Assembly: GCA_036971615.1 (NCBI GenBank)
Contig: JAYKKR010000034.1
Coordinates: forward strand, 62,001-126,000
Direction: 5' to 3'
DNA length: 64,000 nucleotides
Source: Amyloporia xantha
Lineage: Eukaryota; Basidiomycota; Agaricomycetes; Polyporales; Adustoporiaceae
Part shown: positions 37,155 to 48,453 of the stretch, one piece after another
How the letters are laid out: each line of letters starts with the position of its first letter
Position numbering within the stretch: position 1 is the stretch's first letter
The notes under the pieces: model-generated
The model's database searches: none
What the model was told of the DNA's origin: nothing
What the model saw: the letters and a program-made list of their open reading frames with translations, nothing else
Made by a program: the position numbers and the translations under genes

Positions 37155-37823
37155 CTACCTCACAGTCGCACCTTGCTCATCGAGAAAATGGTGCATGTCT
37201 GAGACCTGTATGAAGCCGCTGCTATAAGGGTCGTTCTGGAGAACAGTGCAACTCGTGGGCAGAGCTGCGTCATTCAAGGGGCCGCTAGAGCACTCGGTTC
37301 CACTATAGACTGAAGGTTCTGAATACAGGGCTTCACTATTCCCAGTCATCTTGCGAGCAGGTGCTTTCCTAGATCTCCAAATTGACGATCCAACAAGGGT
37401 GTGATCTCCAGAATCTTCAAGAAGTCCTGTGTGAATCCGCGCAAGAGATGAGGACGCATTGGGGTGATCTTGAGGCCCGGGCCCGGGTGCGTAAGGTGTC
37501 GTGGGCCCGGGTATGGCTGCTTCCGAGGCCCCAAATTCCGAATCTAGGTCGGAATTATGCATCGTGTACTCTGTACTCACTGGTGGAGGTTTGACACCGC
37601 GGTATTGTAATTTCGTTAGCGCGCCTTAAGTTTCGACATGATGATAATTACCTGCGGCCCTGCGTCTGAGTACCTCTTCGAGCGACAATTTTTGATGCTG
37701 CATCATTTCTTCTAGTGTCAGATTTATGCAGAAATTCTGAAGAATCATCCACGCAATTAGTCTCGATAGCAGTCTAGAAATAGGCAAGGCCTCACTATTA
37801 CGGAGATGGTCACGATATATCAC
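37155..37823 (-). CDS. Unassigned protein, C-terminal two exons (5' end unresolved)
   Basis: On the minus strand, an exon at 37823-37652 encodes IYRDHLRNSEALPISRLLSR, then LIAWMILQNFCINLTLEEMM and LSLEEVLRRRAA. It joins in phase (G|TG) across a 72-base intron to 37579-37155, which encodes a Ser/Pro-rich tail (STEYTMHNSDLDSEFGASEA, ending SDMHHFLDEQGATVR). A hydrophobic segment (LIAWMILQNFCINL) followed by an acidic, polar tail suggests the end of a fungal membrane protein. Upstream near 37960-37880 a hydrophobic frame (ACLCAFLIFIMALPSIILHL) could be an earlier membrane exon, but it does not connect cleanly. It could be a decayed gene. No family is claimed. Confidence 0.4.
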
Positions 37824-38381
37824 CTAGACGTCCGACAGGCAACGATCAGCGGGGAAATGTAGAGGTGCGTGCAAATGAAGAATTATGGACGGCAGGGCCA
37901 TGATGAATATAAGGAAAGCGCAAAGACAGGCGCTTTTCAAAGCTCTTGTTGATCTAGACAACAACCTCGTCGTGAACAACCCAATGCGTGGGATCGAAAC
38001 ACACATGGACCCACAACACTGCCAGGTAGTTATTGTCGTGGTACATGATACCCATGTCCTCAATTGGACATCCTTATTGTATCCACGCTGCGTCACCCAA
38101 CGGGCTGTGTGGGTTCCAACAAGGAAGCTTTCGTTGGTTTTTGTTGATGCAACTTGTATCGATACAACTGTGACCACTTATCACTTTGGCATGAGACACG
38201 CCGTTGATATCGACGTCAATCGATGGCGTGCTCACCATCAGAGCAGTTATTACAAGTCTCATTAGTCCTCGGGTATCAGTACAAGTGTACAATACAGCTC
38301 ATTAGCGTTACGAGCAATCGTGAAATAGGCGTGACCGTAGATTCCCAAACCATCGTGAATCGTCAACGCATCAATGATAAA

Positions 38382-40605
38382 TTACGCCTTCTGCGCCTTC
38401 TCCCCTTTTAGGAGCGCCCGCTTCTCGCGTCTCACACGCACGCTGTCTTTCACGCCGAAACCACGCTGGAAGATGATTTGCACCTCCTCCAAGCTCAGGC
38501 CTGCTGTCTCCGGGTAGCAGAACAAGCAGAAGAGCCACCCGAGTAAGCACAGACCGGCGTAGAACCCAAATGCACCGGCGGGTGTAATCTTGTCCATGAG
38601 CGAAAGGTAGGTGGAGCCAATGAGAAGGTTTCCACCCCAGTTCGTGGCCGTCGCCAGAGAAGTACCGATACCGCGTACTACCAGCAAGCTATAAATGACA
38701 AAGCGTTGGTTCATATTGACAGACTACTCACCGTCCAGTCCGAAGAGCTCGCCCTGCTGCCACGGAACATTGCCAAGACCAGTCGCATACGATGCGACGT
38801 AGATCATCATAGCCAAAAGAACGATCGCAGACCACGTATGTGAGTAATGCGTCCCATCCACCAGGTTGCCACCAGTATGGATGGTGAGATCTACCAGGGA
38901 AATGTCAACAGAGCGCCTTCAAGGTAGGAAGAACGACTCACAGTGGAATGCAATGCTTGCAAGTGTAAGGCCAATGATCATGCCGGGCGCTGAGGTAATC
39001 ATGATCCTCCGTCTGCCGATGATGTCGATATACTTCAGCGCAAATAGTGTGAATACAAAGTTCGTGCCCGAAACAATAAGGCCAACTGCGGTTGGCTGAT
39101 TGAAGCCTATCTCCTTGAACAGAGTCGCTTAAAACGAGGAATGAATAAGAGCCATAGACAATTTACGTCGGGGAAGACATACCGCTATAGTACATGAGCT
39201 GGGATGGGTCCGTCAGTATGATAAGGTTCGCAATGACTTGCATGGCGTACTTACAGTGTTAAAGCCGCACAACTGTTGGAAGGCTTGCAGACCACATGCG
39301 ACGACTAGATTATGCTTGAGTATCATTGAGATGAAGCATAAATTTCATCAGTGCTCACTGAGCGCTCTGCGGTTAATTGGCTTGACAATGATGGACTGAC
39401 AGCGTTGGAAAAATGTCGTGGAATTCGTAATTTCCACGCTTTGCTTGACCGCAGCCATGAGGACTTTGACCTATTTAAGGCCATGAAGACAACTGTCGCG
39501 GTATATAATATACTCGAACTGACCTTTAGGTCCATTTGTTCTGGAGTAGCGCGCGCATAGATCTTTGACACGACAGCGCGGGCCGCTTCGTAATTTCCTC
39601 TACGTATAAGGATACGCGCTGATATGAACTACTTCAGCATGACTGCGCCGAGGCTAAGACATGGCAAACCACTCACGGGATTCTGGTAGGAAATACAAGA
39701 AAATGAATTGCAGCCCGGCAGGGACGGATCCCAACCCGACCATCCATCTCCAGCCGCCATTTGTATTCTCAAAGGCCGCATCAATGCCGTACGCGATCAC
39801 CTGTCCGCCTGTGATCGCGACCACGTTCACCGCCACCATCCGTCCGCGCAGCCGGGTGGGCGACAACTCCTGTATATACAGCGGTGCAATGCAGGACGCA
39901 ATGCCGACTCCGAAGCCAATGGTAAACCGTCCACCAATCTAGCGTTAACGGCGTATCAATGCTGGGCAATCGAGGTGGACAGGGGGAAAGAGCTCGCCAT
40001 GGACCAGACGGAGTGGCACACTGCCTGCCCGATTGCGCCGCCAATGAAGATAACGTCGGCCATGGCCAGGACTGGTCGACGTCCGAGGTAATCTGAGAGC
40101 ATACCCGCGAGGAGACCGCCCAATAGCGCGCCGAGCGTTGTCGCTGAGGTGATCAGTTCCTGCGGTAGGGGGTCGCATCATTGGGCCGGACTTGAATTGA
40201 TGAGCGCACCTTCTGTCCTGACGACAATGCTGCAGGTCCAAGGTCTGAACCGATGGTCACAAGAGCACCGGATATCACCCCGGTATCATAGCCTGATGGA
40301 ACGAAGCAAAGACGAGTTGTAGGCCAGTGCAGACTTGTCCGTAGAACTCACCGAATAGCAAGCCCGATATGCTGGTACAGCAGACCAGGAGCCACACGAA
40401 CCAAGTCGTCCGCTCTTCACCTTCCGCAACTACTGCAATTTCAGAGATCTCACCAGCAGCGATGGTCCCGGAGACGTCTTCGGCGATTTCATCGTAGCTG
40501 TGTCGTGCGCCATGCAGTGTCAGTCCTCAGTGTCTTCCGCGACTCGGGGATGACTCACCCCTTGAGGTCTTTCTCGTCATTCAGCTCGTCGGACATCCGA
40601 TCCAT
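38382..40605 (-). CDS. ITR1: Myo-inositol/sugar transporter of the major facilitator superfamily (ITR1 type)
   Basis: About ten exons on the minus strand, starting at 40605 ([16 protein letters not shown]). Diagnostic blocks in order are TSISGLLF, then [49 protein letters not shown] (the D-x-x-GRR loop motif), [119 protein letters not shown] and [19 protein letters not shown], then [12 protein letters not shown] near the end. These match fungal proton-coupled myo-inositol transporters. [12 protein letters not shown] replaces the more usual PETKG form. One intron (39997-39939) has GC-AG ends. A TATA-like site lies 127 bases upstream of the start. The substrate is inferred from similarity only. 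Confidence 0.85.
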
Positions 40606-40731
40606 ACTGGCGCCGCGAATTGGCAGTGGTATTCACAGACAAGAGAAGCCGATACCCTTGAATACAGAGTTACAGCCAGGATTCTGGAGGAGTAGGTGGG
40701 ATCCTCTTGGCAGACGAAAACTGCTTCAGCG

Positions 40732-40738
40732 TTATATA
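40732..40738 (-). promoter_or_regulatory. TATA-like box upstream of ITR1
   Basis: TATATAA on the minus strand lies 127 bases before the ITR1 start codon. The spacing is reasonable for a fungal core promoter with a short leader. Support is by sequence and position only. Confidence 0.4.
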
Positions 40739-40759
40739 AATCTCGCCCCGCGGGGTCGG

Positions 40760-43055
40760 CTCGCATGATTTGTTTTGCGACTAGACATTTGTCGAAATCT
40801 TTGACCAAGCAAGTCGATGTGATCTCTCAGCATACTTATGCAGTCAGATCCAGACTTGGACGATGAATGTCATTATCGGACACTACACTATGTACTAAAT
40901 CGCTAGTTCGGAATCTTGTGGAATATTAATCCCAAACGCCGCGTCGGTCATCAAGGTATCAAGAGTACCCTGCTCTTGGACTCAGGAAATGCGAGATATG
41001 TCAACCACATTCGATGACATGTGGCCTGCAACACGACGACTATGATGGAAGGAGTCAAACACGAAAGAAACAATAAAGTTGGCGCCTGTTTCGAACACTC
41101 CAGGCCGGGAACGGACCAGTCATGAGGACATGTCATCTTGCAGAGTGTTCCACGATCAATGGATAGCAAAGATCATGGGTACATGTTCAAGAAGCATGGC
41201 GAGCCGATTTGATGGTAAGAATGTCATGAGACTCGCGGTGAAGGCATACGTACAGACTTCTGAGCCTGTCGAAACCCATCCACTGTCTGTCATATCAACC
41301 ACTGTCGTACGGGACACTAATCAAGGAGTGAGTGCACGAAAACGTATCCCGCGTCCTCCGTCCTATGCCTTTCACATTGTCACTTGACAGTCCAGCTATA
41401 ACGACATCCTTCCTAGTTGCCGGGACTGCTGGCTGAAAGTCTGGAGGTAGAAGTAATATGGTGCGCCAGCAGAGAACACAGGCAGACTGTAGCTGAACCA
41501 CCTCCGGGAGACACATCCTCGTTGGCCTACGTCCAAACCTGTACATTGTACAAGATGGGCCCAGACGCTGGCGCAGAGTACCCCGGTGGGCGGCAGCCCT
41601 GGTTGACTGTCCGAGATCTGAGTCTGTGGATGATCTGTCGCCAGTGTGATCGGCAGTCTGTTGGTATGAGGATAAATTCCTGACTCGAGTAGAAAGATGC
41701 CCATAATTCCCCGTTTCTGCAAGCGGTACACTGTAATCTGCCGTGATGGTTGAGGAGGATGAGAGAGTGGCGTGCGCAGTGGCGAGAAATTAATCGATGA
41801 TGAATCTGGATCTATTTCACGTGATAGGCGCTACTCGCCACTCGCGCCTTATATAGTGATCGTCCTCCGCTCCCCTTTCAAATGTCATTATTCTGTGGTC
41901 TGTCTACACGTGGAATACTCGGGCCCTAGTATCGGCGAGTTGCAGCAGAACTTGCTCTGAAATTGCATAGTTGTGCACTGCTCCCCTATATAGCAACCAT
42001 GCACGTCAACGAATTCGTTGAAAATGGCTGACGATTCTGATTGCTGCACATATTACCGGCGTACCGCGGTGGCTTTTGACTTACACGGGTCGGCTCAGCG
42101 ACGCATTCCGACGCAGTAGGTGGGAACCACTAAGTATCTGAACTTCTTCACGATCTCTCCGGTCGGATAAGGTTACAGTGCAGCACGTACAATGCGCAGC
42201 TGTTATACTCACACGCGAAGTCGGCCCCCTTTCGCAGTTCATCATGCATTTGACTGTTGTCCGCCGGATTGACAGGTCCCAACGGATTCGGAGACTTTTT
42301 ATAGGAAGTGAGTTGACCTCGCCTGTACGACATGGGCATAACTTATACCCATTCGTAGATATGACTATAGCCACTAAGCTGACGAACAGAGAGTTTTATC
42401 ATCTTGCGGCATGAGAGTTCAACTTATCAGGGAGCTCATTGTTCTTGCGTCAATGCTGTGGTCTACTTCTTGATGTAGAACGGGGCTCTTGTCCACTTTA
42501 CCGCTAAGTCGGGTTGTAGCCACTCTCGAGGACAGCTCAAATGGAAGGCGTGCGTGTTTTGTTATATGCTGTGTATTTGGTCAAAGTTGACTCCATTGGA
42601 TGGTCCAAAGCGTACTAAGGGAACACTACAGATAACACTGAAGAGAACCGTGCGCGATTACGGCGACGTCTATCCCGCGCAATTTCATTTTTCATCGTTT
42701 TATGAAAGCCGACATTTTGCACTATAATGTTGTGCGTAAATGACGGTATGTTGCCTCCTGTATAGATTGTATTGTCTCATGGGCAACAAGGCCTGACACC
42801 AGGCGGTGAGAGAGTGAAGGCGATACGACGGCATAAACTTATAACCATCTTCGCAAGTTTCTCGGATCTCAACTTGATGATAGTGTCATTCTTGTCTGGC
42901 TTCCTCATCATCTGGTTGGACAGATTTGAGGATTGATGAGGAGACGCTGCATTGTACGCTATATACTGTGCTTGCACAGTATGTTCAAGCACTTGTCCCG
43001 ACAGACAGTGTAGGATGGAAGCGGATCCTCGTACCGTGACAATACTGTATGTGCA
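40760..43055. other. No confident gene
   Basis: About 2.3 kb contains only short frames under 115 codons on either strand, with no recognised domain and no obvious phase-compatible exon chain. TATATAG at about 41852 has no gene at the expected distance. I see no terminal repeats here. Confidence 0.45.
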
Positions 43056-43059
43056 TTGT

Positions 43060-44695
43060 CGCCATTATTAACCGATACGCTGACTGAAATGCATGTCTCA
43101 GAGCAGGTCCTAAGGTATGCCTACCGTTTGAGCTCTGAAGACGAAGCTGAGAAATTTTCTGAGATCCTTGGATTCTTCTTCAACTGGGCTCTTCTGGGTG
43201 TTTTGAATGTACAAGTTTGTCAGTCTTCTGCTACTGCTTCGAACATGACAGTAGTCCTGACGGATCTGATCAGACTTGTATCACGTTAATTTCCCTCGGG
43301 ATCACTTAATTCTTCAATTTCTGGGTAGGTCTCAGCCATTCAAACTCCAAGGGGGCGTTCTGCTGCTAAAAAGGTCCTAGTCTACGGCATACTCATTTTT
43401 GAGTGGGTCCAGACAGGACTGCTCTCAGGGGTGGCGTTCGAGATATTTGTCTATCATTACGGCGACGTCAACAGTTTGACGACCATTTATGATGCCTGGT
43501 TCCTGGTGGGTGTTATGTGCGCCATTGTCTCATTCACAGTGCAGACATTCTTCGCTTGGCGCATCTACAAACTTTCGAGTTCGCGTGTTATTCCCGGTGG
43601 CATAATTTTGGTACGTCTCCTATGTAGCTTGTTAATAGGTATCCATCTCTGATCATTTTATTGATTTGATAGTTATCGCTCATTCAGGCAATTGCTGGGA
43701 TTGTACTCGGCGCTAAAGTAGGATCAAATCCCAATCATTCTCTGAATCTCAGGATGACATAGTCTATCAGCTGAAAAAGACACCTTCTACCGCGGACGTG
43801 TCGTCGTCTCAGTCCGTGGTTATCACCATGCTTGTGAGCGAGGCCTTTCTTCTTAATCAGCAGTGCTCAAGGTATCGGTTTGCAGATCTGGATTATCGGA
43901 AGTGTGGTCGTCGACGTGATCATTGCTATTGTGATGACGATCTTGGTACATGCCGACATTTTTGTTATTGTAAGGCCAGGTCTGATAACACCATGTCATG
44001 TAAATACGTCAGATGTTGAAACGCAAGACTGGCGTGGCGCACACTGACATGATGATAAATAGAATCATTCGTCTCGTGGTAGAGACGGGCACTTTGACCG
44101 GTATGCTTTCAGCTAGCCTCTTCTGTAGCGAGGATATTAACAACACGATAAAGCGACTTTTGCCATCCTGACCCTTGTACTCTGCCTCGCGGTTCCGGTA
44201 TGACATATCCGCTTTGATTTGCCAACTCATTAATCCATATTATGCTTGTAGGGAACCCTCTATTATGAGACTGTGTAAGTCTCCATTATTTATCAGACGA
44301 CGCGGTCATTGATTGTAACAAAATAGAATTTATGTCTTGACTAAATTGTAGGATATGAAACCCATTGAAGAGACAGTCTGACGACTTAATGTGTTGATAG
44401 ATACGCGAATACCTTTCTCACGAATCTCGTCAACCGCGCCTTCCTGAGGCAACGGGACGCGGAGGGCATACCTATTGGCACCATACAGTTCGCTTCCGCA
44501 CGGCAAGGCACTCTGACAGGCTCAGATGATAGCCAGTATGCTGCCCACGGCGCCGGAGATTCTGCAGCAGCGTTGCGACTTCAGAAAAGCTTTGGTCTCC
44601 CAGAAATAAAAACAGGTAACGTCCTTCATATTCCTGTATTCTTGTCATATTCTCACTCCTCTAAAGACGAATCGGGAACCCTCAGGGAGGATTAG
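43060..44695 (+). CDS. DUF6534-type fungal multi-pass membrane protein, copy 2
   Basis: Exons in order encode ILGFFFNWALLGVLNVQV (about 43157-43215), VLVYGILIFEWVQTGLLSG with FTVQTFFAWRIYKLSSSRVI (about 43355-43610), LSLIQAIAGIVLGAK, DDIVYQLKKTPSTADVSSSQ, IWIIGSVVVDVIIAIVMTIL, MLKRKTGVAHTDMMINRIIR then LVVETGTLT, FAILTLVLCLAVP, GTLYYETV, and YANTFLTNLVNRAFLRQRD with a polar tail to a stop at 44693-44695. All listed joins are phase-compatible. The segment order equals that of the gene at 15.6-17.3 kb, so the two are paralogues; this copy is the clearer one. The first exon start and the loop between the first two segments (about 43215-43355) are uncertain. Function is unknown. Confidence 0.65.
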
Positions 44696-46535
44696 CAGCC
44701 GAATCGTTGCCTCAATTATACTTTGCTTTGCTTGGTTTAATGTGCTCGCTCCGCTATTATCTGTCTGTTTTCTGTATCTTCAGCGGGAACCCCATTTTTG
44801 ACGTCACAGCTAACTTTGCGTGAGTCGTACTGACATCAACGCCACTATGACGAACACTCCTTTGCGTGAAAGAGTGCACCTACAGATACGCCAATCCATT
44901 GGCAACCAAGATTTTTTGGTTTGATTCACGGTACAGATGCAGTGGTTCTCCTAATACCATCAATGGCTCCATGAATTCCATGCCTCGAAGAACACATCAC
45001 ACACGATTGAGATCTAGTCTGAGCCTGCGATATCTGGAGTCAATCGATTCCGAGACGTATGCAGGCTTCACTTACTCGACAATGACCTTCAGCCTACTTT
45101 CTACCAAAGATGTCGATGAGGCCAAAACAATATGTGGGGTATGTGCTGCCTACAGCACCCGAAATTATGATTGACCGATTGAGCACTCGGAAGCCGAGGG
45201 CACCACGAGCGTGCGCACACTGGCAGAGGCAATAGGTCGATCATATTTGACGCGCCGTCGTTCCATATAGTGGCCGCTGCATGAGCCTGAACTCCGCCAT
45301 GACACAGCATGGCATGTGTGATACCTCCGCACGCCGACACCGAGCCTGAATGCAGATCAAGAATCCAACCCTAAATGACAGGGTCACGGCAGCTGTGGCA
45401 TCAATACAGTCCACACAGGGGTACTGGTCAGACGAACATTGAGAAGCACACAGCGACCCTCCTGGAGCTGCCAGGATCCCAGTCGTCACTTTTAGGGTGA
45501 GTGCCCCAGAATGCACGCTCGGTCAAGACCTACACATGCTGGAGGTGCAAGGCACTGAGATCACACTCTGACCACTTGCTCCGAAGTCATTTGATACCCC
45601 GTCTTGCTTCCTAGTATCCCATTCATTCAGCGCACGCACTGGCAAGGGTGGCACCGACCTGTACACGAGGACACAACTCCGTGATGATGCTCGTAAAGAA
45701 GCGACATCGTATCGGTCGACTCTGTGTTCGGAGATTCCAGAAGTCCAGTGTCACTTAGTCTCTCCATTTTCCGAACACGGCGGGCCAGGACATTCAAATT
45801 TCAGACCTGTTCTTGCAATATCAATGAGTGAGAGCCAAGTGGCGATTTCGTCGCAATTAGCGCGCGTTTTACGATAAGTGAACCGTCCATATAAAGACCT
45901 GAATACCTGTCACTGTACCATGTACTGGTCACATCACAGTATTCAATGGATTCCCTTGGTCAAGTCTCATCGTATCGACGGTCACCAGTACCTGCCAGCA
46001 ACAAATCTCCTTGATAAGTCGGCATGGTGCTGATTCTCCAGGAAATGTACAGCAGCCGCCAAACATGTGCCCACGGATTGCGCTGCGACTAAAGCGGCAT
46101 CAATCGTAGCTTTGACGATAATCCGTAGGGCTCGGTCTCTTCACGAGGTGCGGGTGCATATTCTGGGTCGTTGTATCATATCTTAGGCTTCAAGCTGATT
46201 GCCAAGCGATTATTATCAGCTGTAGGAGCATGCTCGACTCGATTTTGGCGCAGATCAATTTTGCGATAGACAGACATCGACCTTCCATACATCTGCCGGG
46301 AGTATAGCAATCTGACTATCGATGATTGAGAACCTGGATTTATGGCAAAGCAAATGGGTGATGAGCCATGGTCCACCTATAGCCCATCTGGTCAAACACG
46401 TTGCTTGTGCATGGCAGGGAACCGGAGCGCTTTTGTATACTTCTTGTCGTCATAAGACAATGAACCCACGGTCTCGAGTGGTCTCTCGTTAAACCTCCAC
46501 CTTCGCCGGACACGCCAGTCGCTCGAGTCCTTCCT
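44696..46535. other. No confident gene
   Basis: About 1.8 kb has one plus-strand frame at 44866-45174 with a weak resemblance to a DUF6534-type tail (YRYANPLATKIFWF). No membrane exons precede it, so it is not called. No repeats or RNA genes were recognised. Confidence 0.4.
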
Positions 46536-48088
46536 TTGTCCGTCGACATGCCACCCTCGACGATCAGTGCACGCTCCTCCCCGTCCAACTCGAGCCGCTA
46601 CTCGGATGCCCTCCCATTCCCCCGCAACCAAAGTATGTCGGATTTCGAGGTCGAGCATATGTCAGGCAAGATCCCCCTCACGCCGCCCAAATCTCGAAGG
46701 AGAAAAGCATCCCCCGATTATGATAGCGAGGCCACGTTCCGTTCGAGTGTCACTGCACTGATCGCTGCAAAAGCACGGCCGTTCGCAGTATCTGGCAGGA
46801 TACCTGTCGACCCTGCCGTTCTTACGTTGTTCTTCCGCTCGAGGGTACGTCTCTACCTCTGTGCACTATCCTCAGCAGAGTATTGATCGCGACGAGCAGA
46901 GTGCAATCACTCACTCCGTGGACTTCCCTATTGATGTCGACCATGACATGCCGCCAGCTCTGGACGTACTCATCGCCGCCTGCCAACCACACACACCGAG
47001 TTTCGACGACTTTGCATTTCCCCAGAACGGATCTTTGTTCTATCCGCGTGATCTCCCCTTGACGACTACACTTGAAATTGCCAACCATCCTATTCTCGAT
47101 GCCGTGCGGAATACGCTCTTTCCCGTATTGCCAACAGGGCATTTCCTAACGGCCATCCAAGATAAGCTCGAAATCGTGCTGAAAGGGGGCATCTTACCGG
47201 TGCAACGGCGGCCAACCGATAGTCGAGTGGCTACCATTGTGGTAACGTTACCCGTTCGGTTCCGCGCCGGTGCGTTGGTCGTGCGCAACGCAGAGGGTCT
47301 TGAAGAACGTTTCTTTGGCCGCGGCGGAAAGAGCGGTGACATGGAGTGGACCGCGTTCATGTCGGATTGCGATCATCACGTGGAGACGGTGCAGAAGGGA
47401 TGCAGGATAACGATGAGCTACGCTGTGCACATCAAGTCGTTTGGGCCGGCCGCCATCCAGCCCGACCCGCTTATCTGCCCCAGCGACCAGTTCTTGGACA
47501 CACTTTCGCCGATACTCAACATGTCGCGGGGGAGACGGATCGCGTTCTATCTGACGAATGACTACGGTGTCAACCCGGGCGAGGTGCTCGCCGAATCGCT
47601 CGTACCTCATGTGAGTCGTTTTCACTAAGTGTGCTAGTGGAAATATCTGATTTGGTTTGCAGCTCAAGGGCGGCGATTCGTTGCTCTACCATGCCGTCAA
47701 GCTCTACAAGCTTGCACCTGAGCTGCGTTGGACGGCAGGCGGTTATGTCTGGCCTGTCGATCAGACCGTCGAGTTCACGAATGACGTGAACGACAGTCCG
47801 ACTCCTTCCCATGTCCGCATGCCCATCTCTGTTGTCAATGGTGGCCGCTTCCCGGCCGTGCGTGGACCCTTCGGCTCTGGCGCCTCTGAGCCCGGTGAGG
47901 AGGAGGAAGATGATTTGCGTACGCGGGTGGAAAAGAGCGGCGCAATTCCTCTGTCGGAGACGGACATAATGCTTCTCAATGACCTAAGCATCCAAGGGCA
48001 CATCTCGAAGGAGAAGATGCCTTTTGTGCAGGCAGGGGAGATGGAAAAGCTGGTGGTGAATGTGCTGATGGTCATATTCGTTCCATGA
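46536..48088 (+). CDS. 2OG-Fe(II) oxygenase-like protein, fungal
   Basis: Exons 46536-46844, about 46900-47610 and 47663-48088 give about 481 residues. The centre has the fungal prolyl-4-hydroxylase-like pattern: ATIVVTLPVRFRAGALVV, RGGKSGDMEWTAFMSDCDHH and VETVQKGCRITMSYAVH. This corresponds to the W-x-AFYSDC-x-HEV...G-x-R-x-T-x-Y block of basidiomycete Fe2OG dioxygenase-like proteins. The D/H-rich centre (MSDCDHHVE) could hold part of the metal site. A second conserved part follows (GRRIAFYLTNDYGVNPGEV, LKGGDSLLYHAVKLYKLAPEL). The first intron has two in-frame options: 46845-46899 (55 bases, preferred by length) or 46845-46878 (34 bases). Starts at 46536 and 46548 are both possible. Substrate unknown. 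Confidence 0.65.
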
Positions 48089-48453
48089 GCTATAGGTGTC
48101 AGTTCTCAGTTCTTATTTTTTTCCTTTTTCCTTTTCTGTTTTTGTTTTCGGTAGTGGTCTCGGACTATTGTACCAATAGCTTGACTTGTAGCGTACTCGC
48201 CGATCAGTTGCTGTAGTAGCCGAATTTATCCATAACTTGTTTGTAGCAGCGAACTGGAGCAGAGCTTGAGTGTGGTCGATAACCGACCAATCAAAATTCG
48301 CCGAAATCTAAACTCAAGTGGGCGTCTCGGCCAAAGCCGGAGTCTGGTCATCATCGTACCTTTCTCTCCTCAACGTGTTGCTCGACGAGCGCATTGTTTC
48401 TCTGTCCTTGACGCCGACGAGCGCGGTCTCGAGGCCCCTACGATATTCGAGAG
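48089..48453. promoter_or_regulatory. Intergenic region upstream of the complex I 75-kDa subunit
   Basis: This holds the 3' flank of the oxygenase-like gene (a T-rich run at 48113-48150) and the promoter of the downstream gene. No specific elements were identified. Confidence 0.4.

Noticed and set aside
37885..38265. 126-codon plus-strand frame
   Set aside because: No recognisable domain, overlaps an open minus-strand frame, and composition looks random.
44866..45174. Possible third DUF6534-type gene
   Set aside because: Only a weak similarity to the C-terminal tail of the family; no membrane segments precede it.
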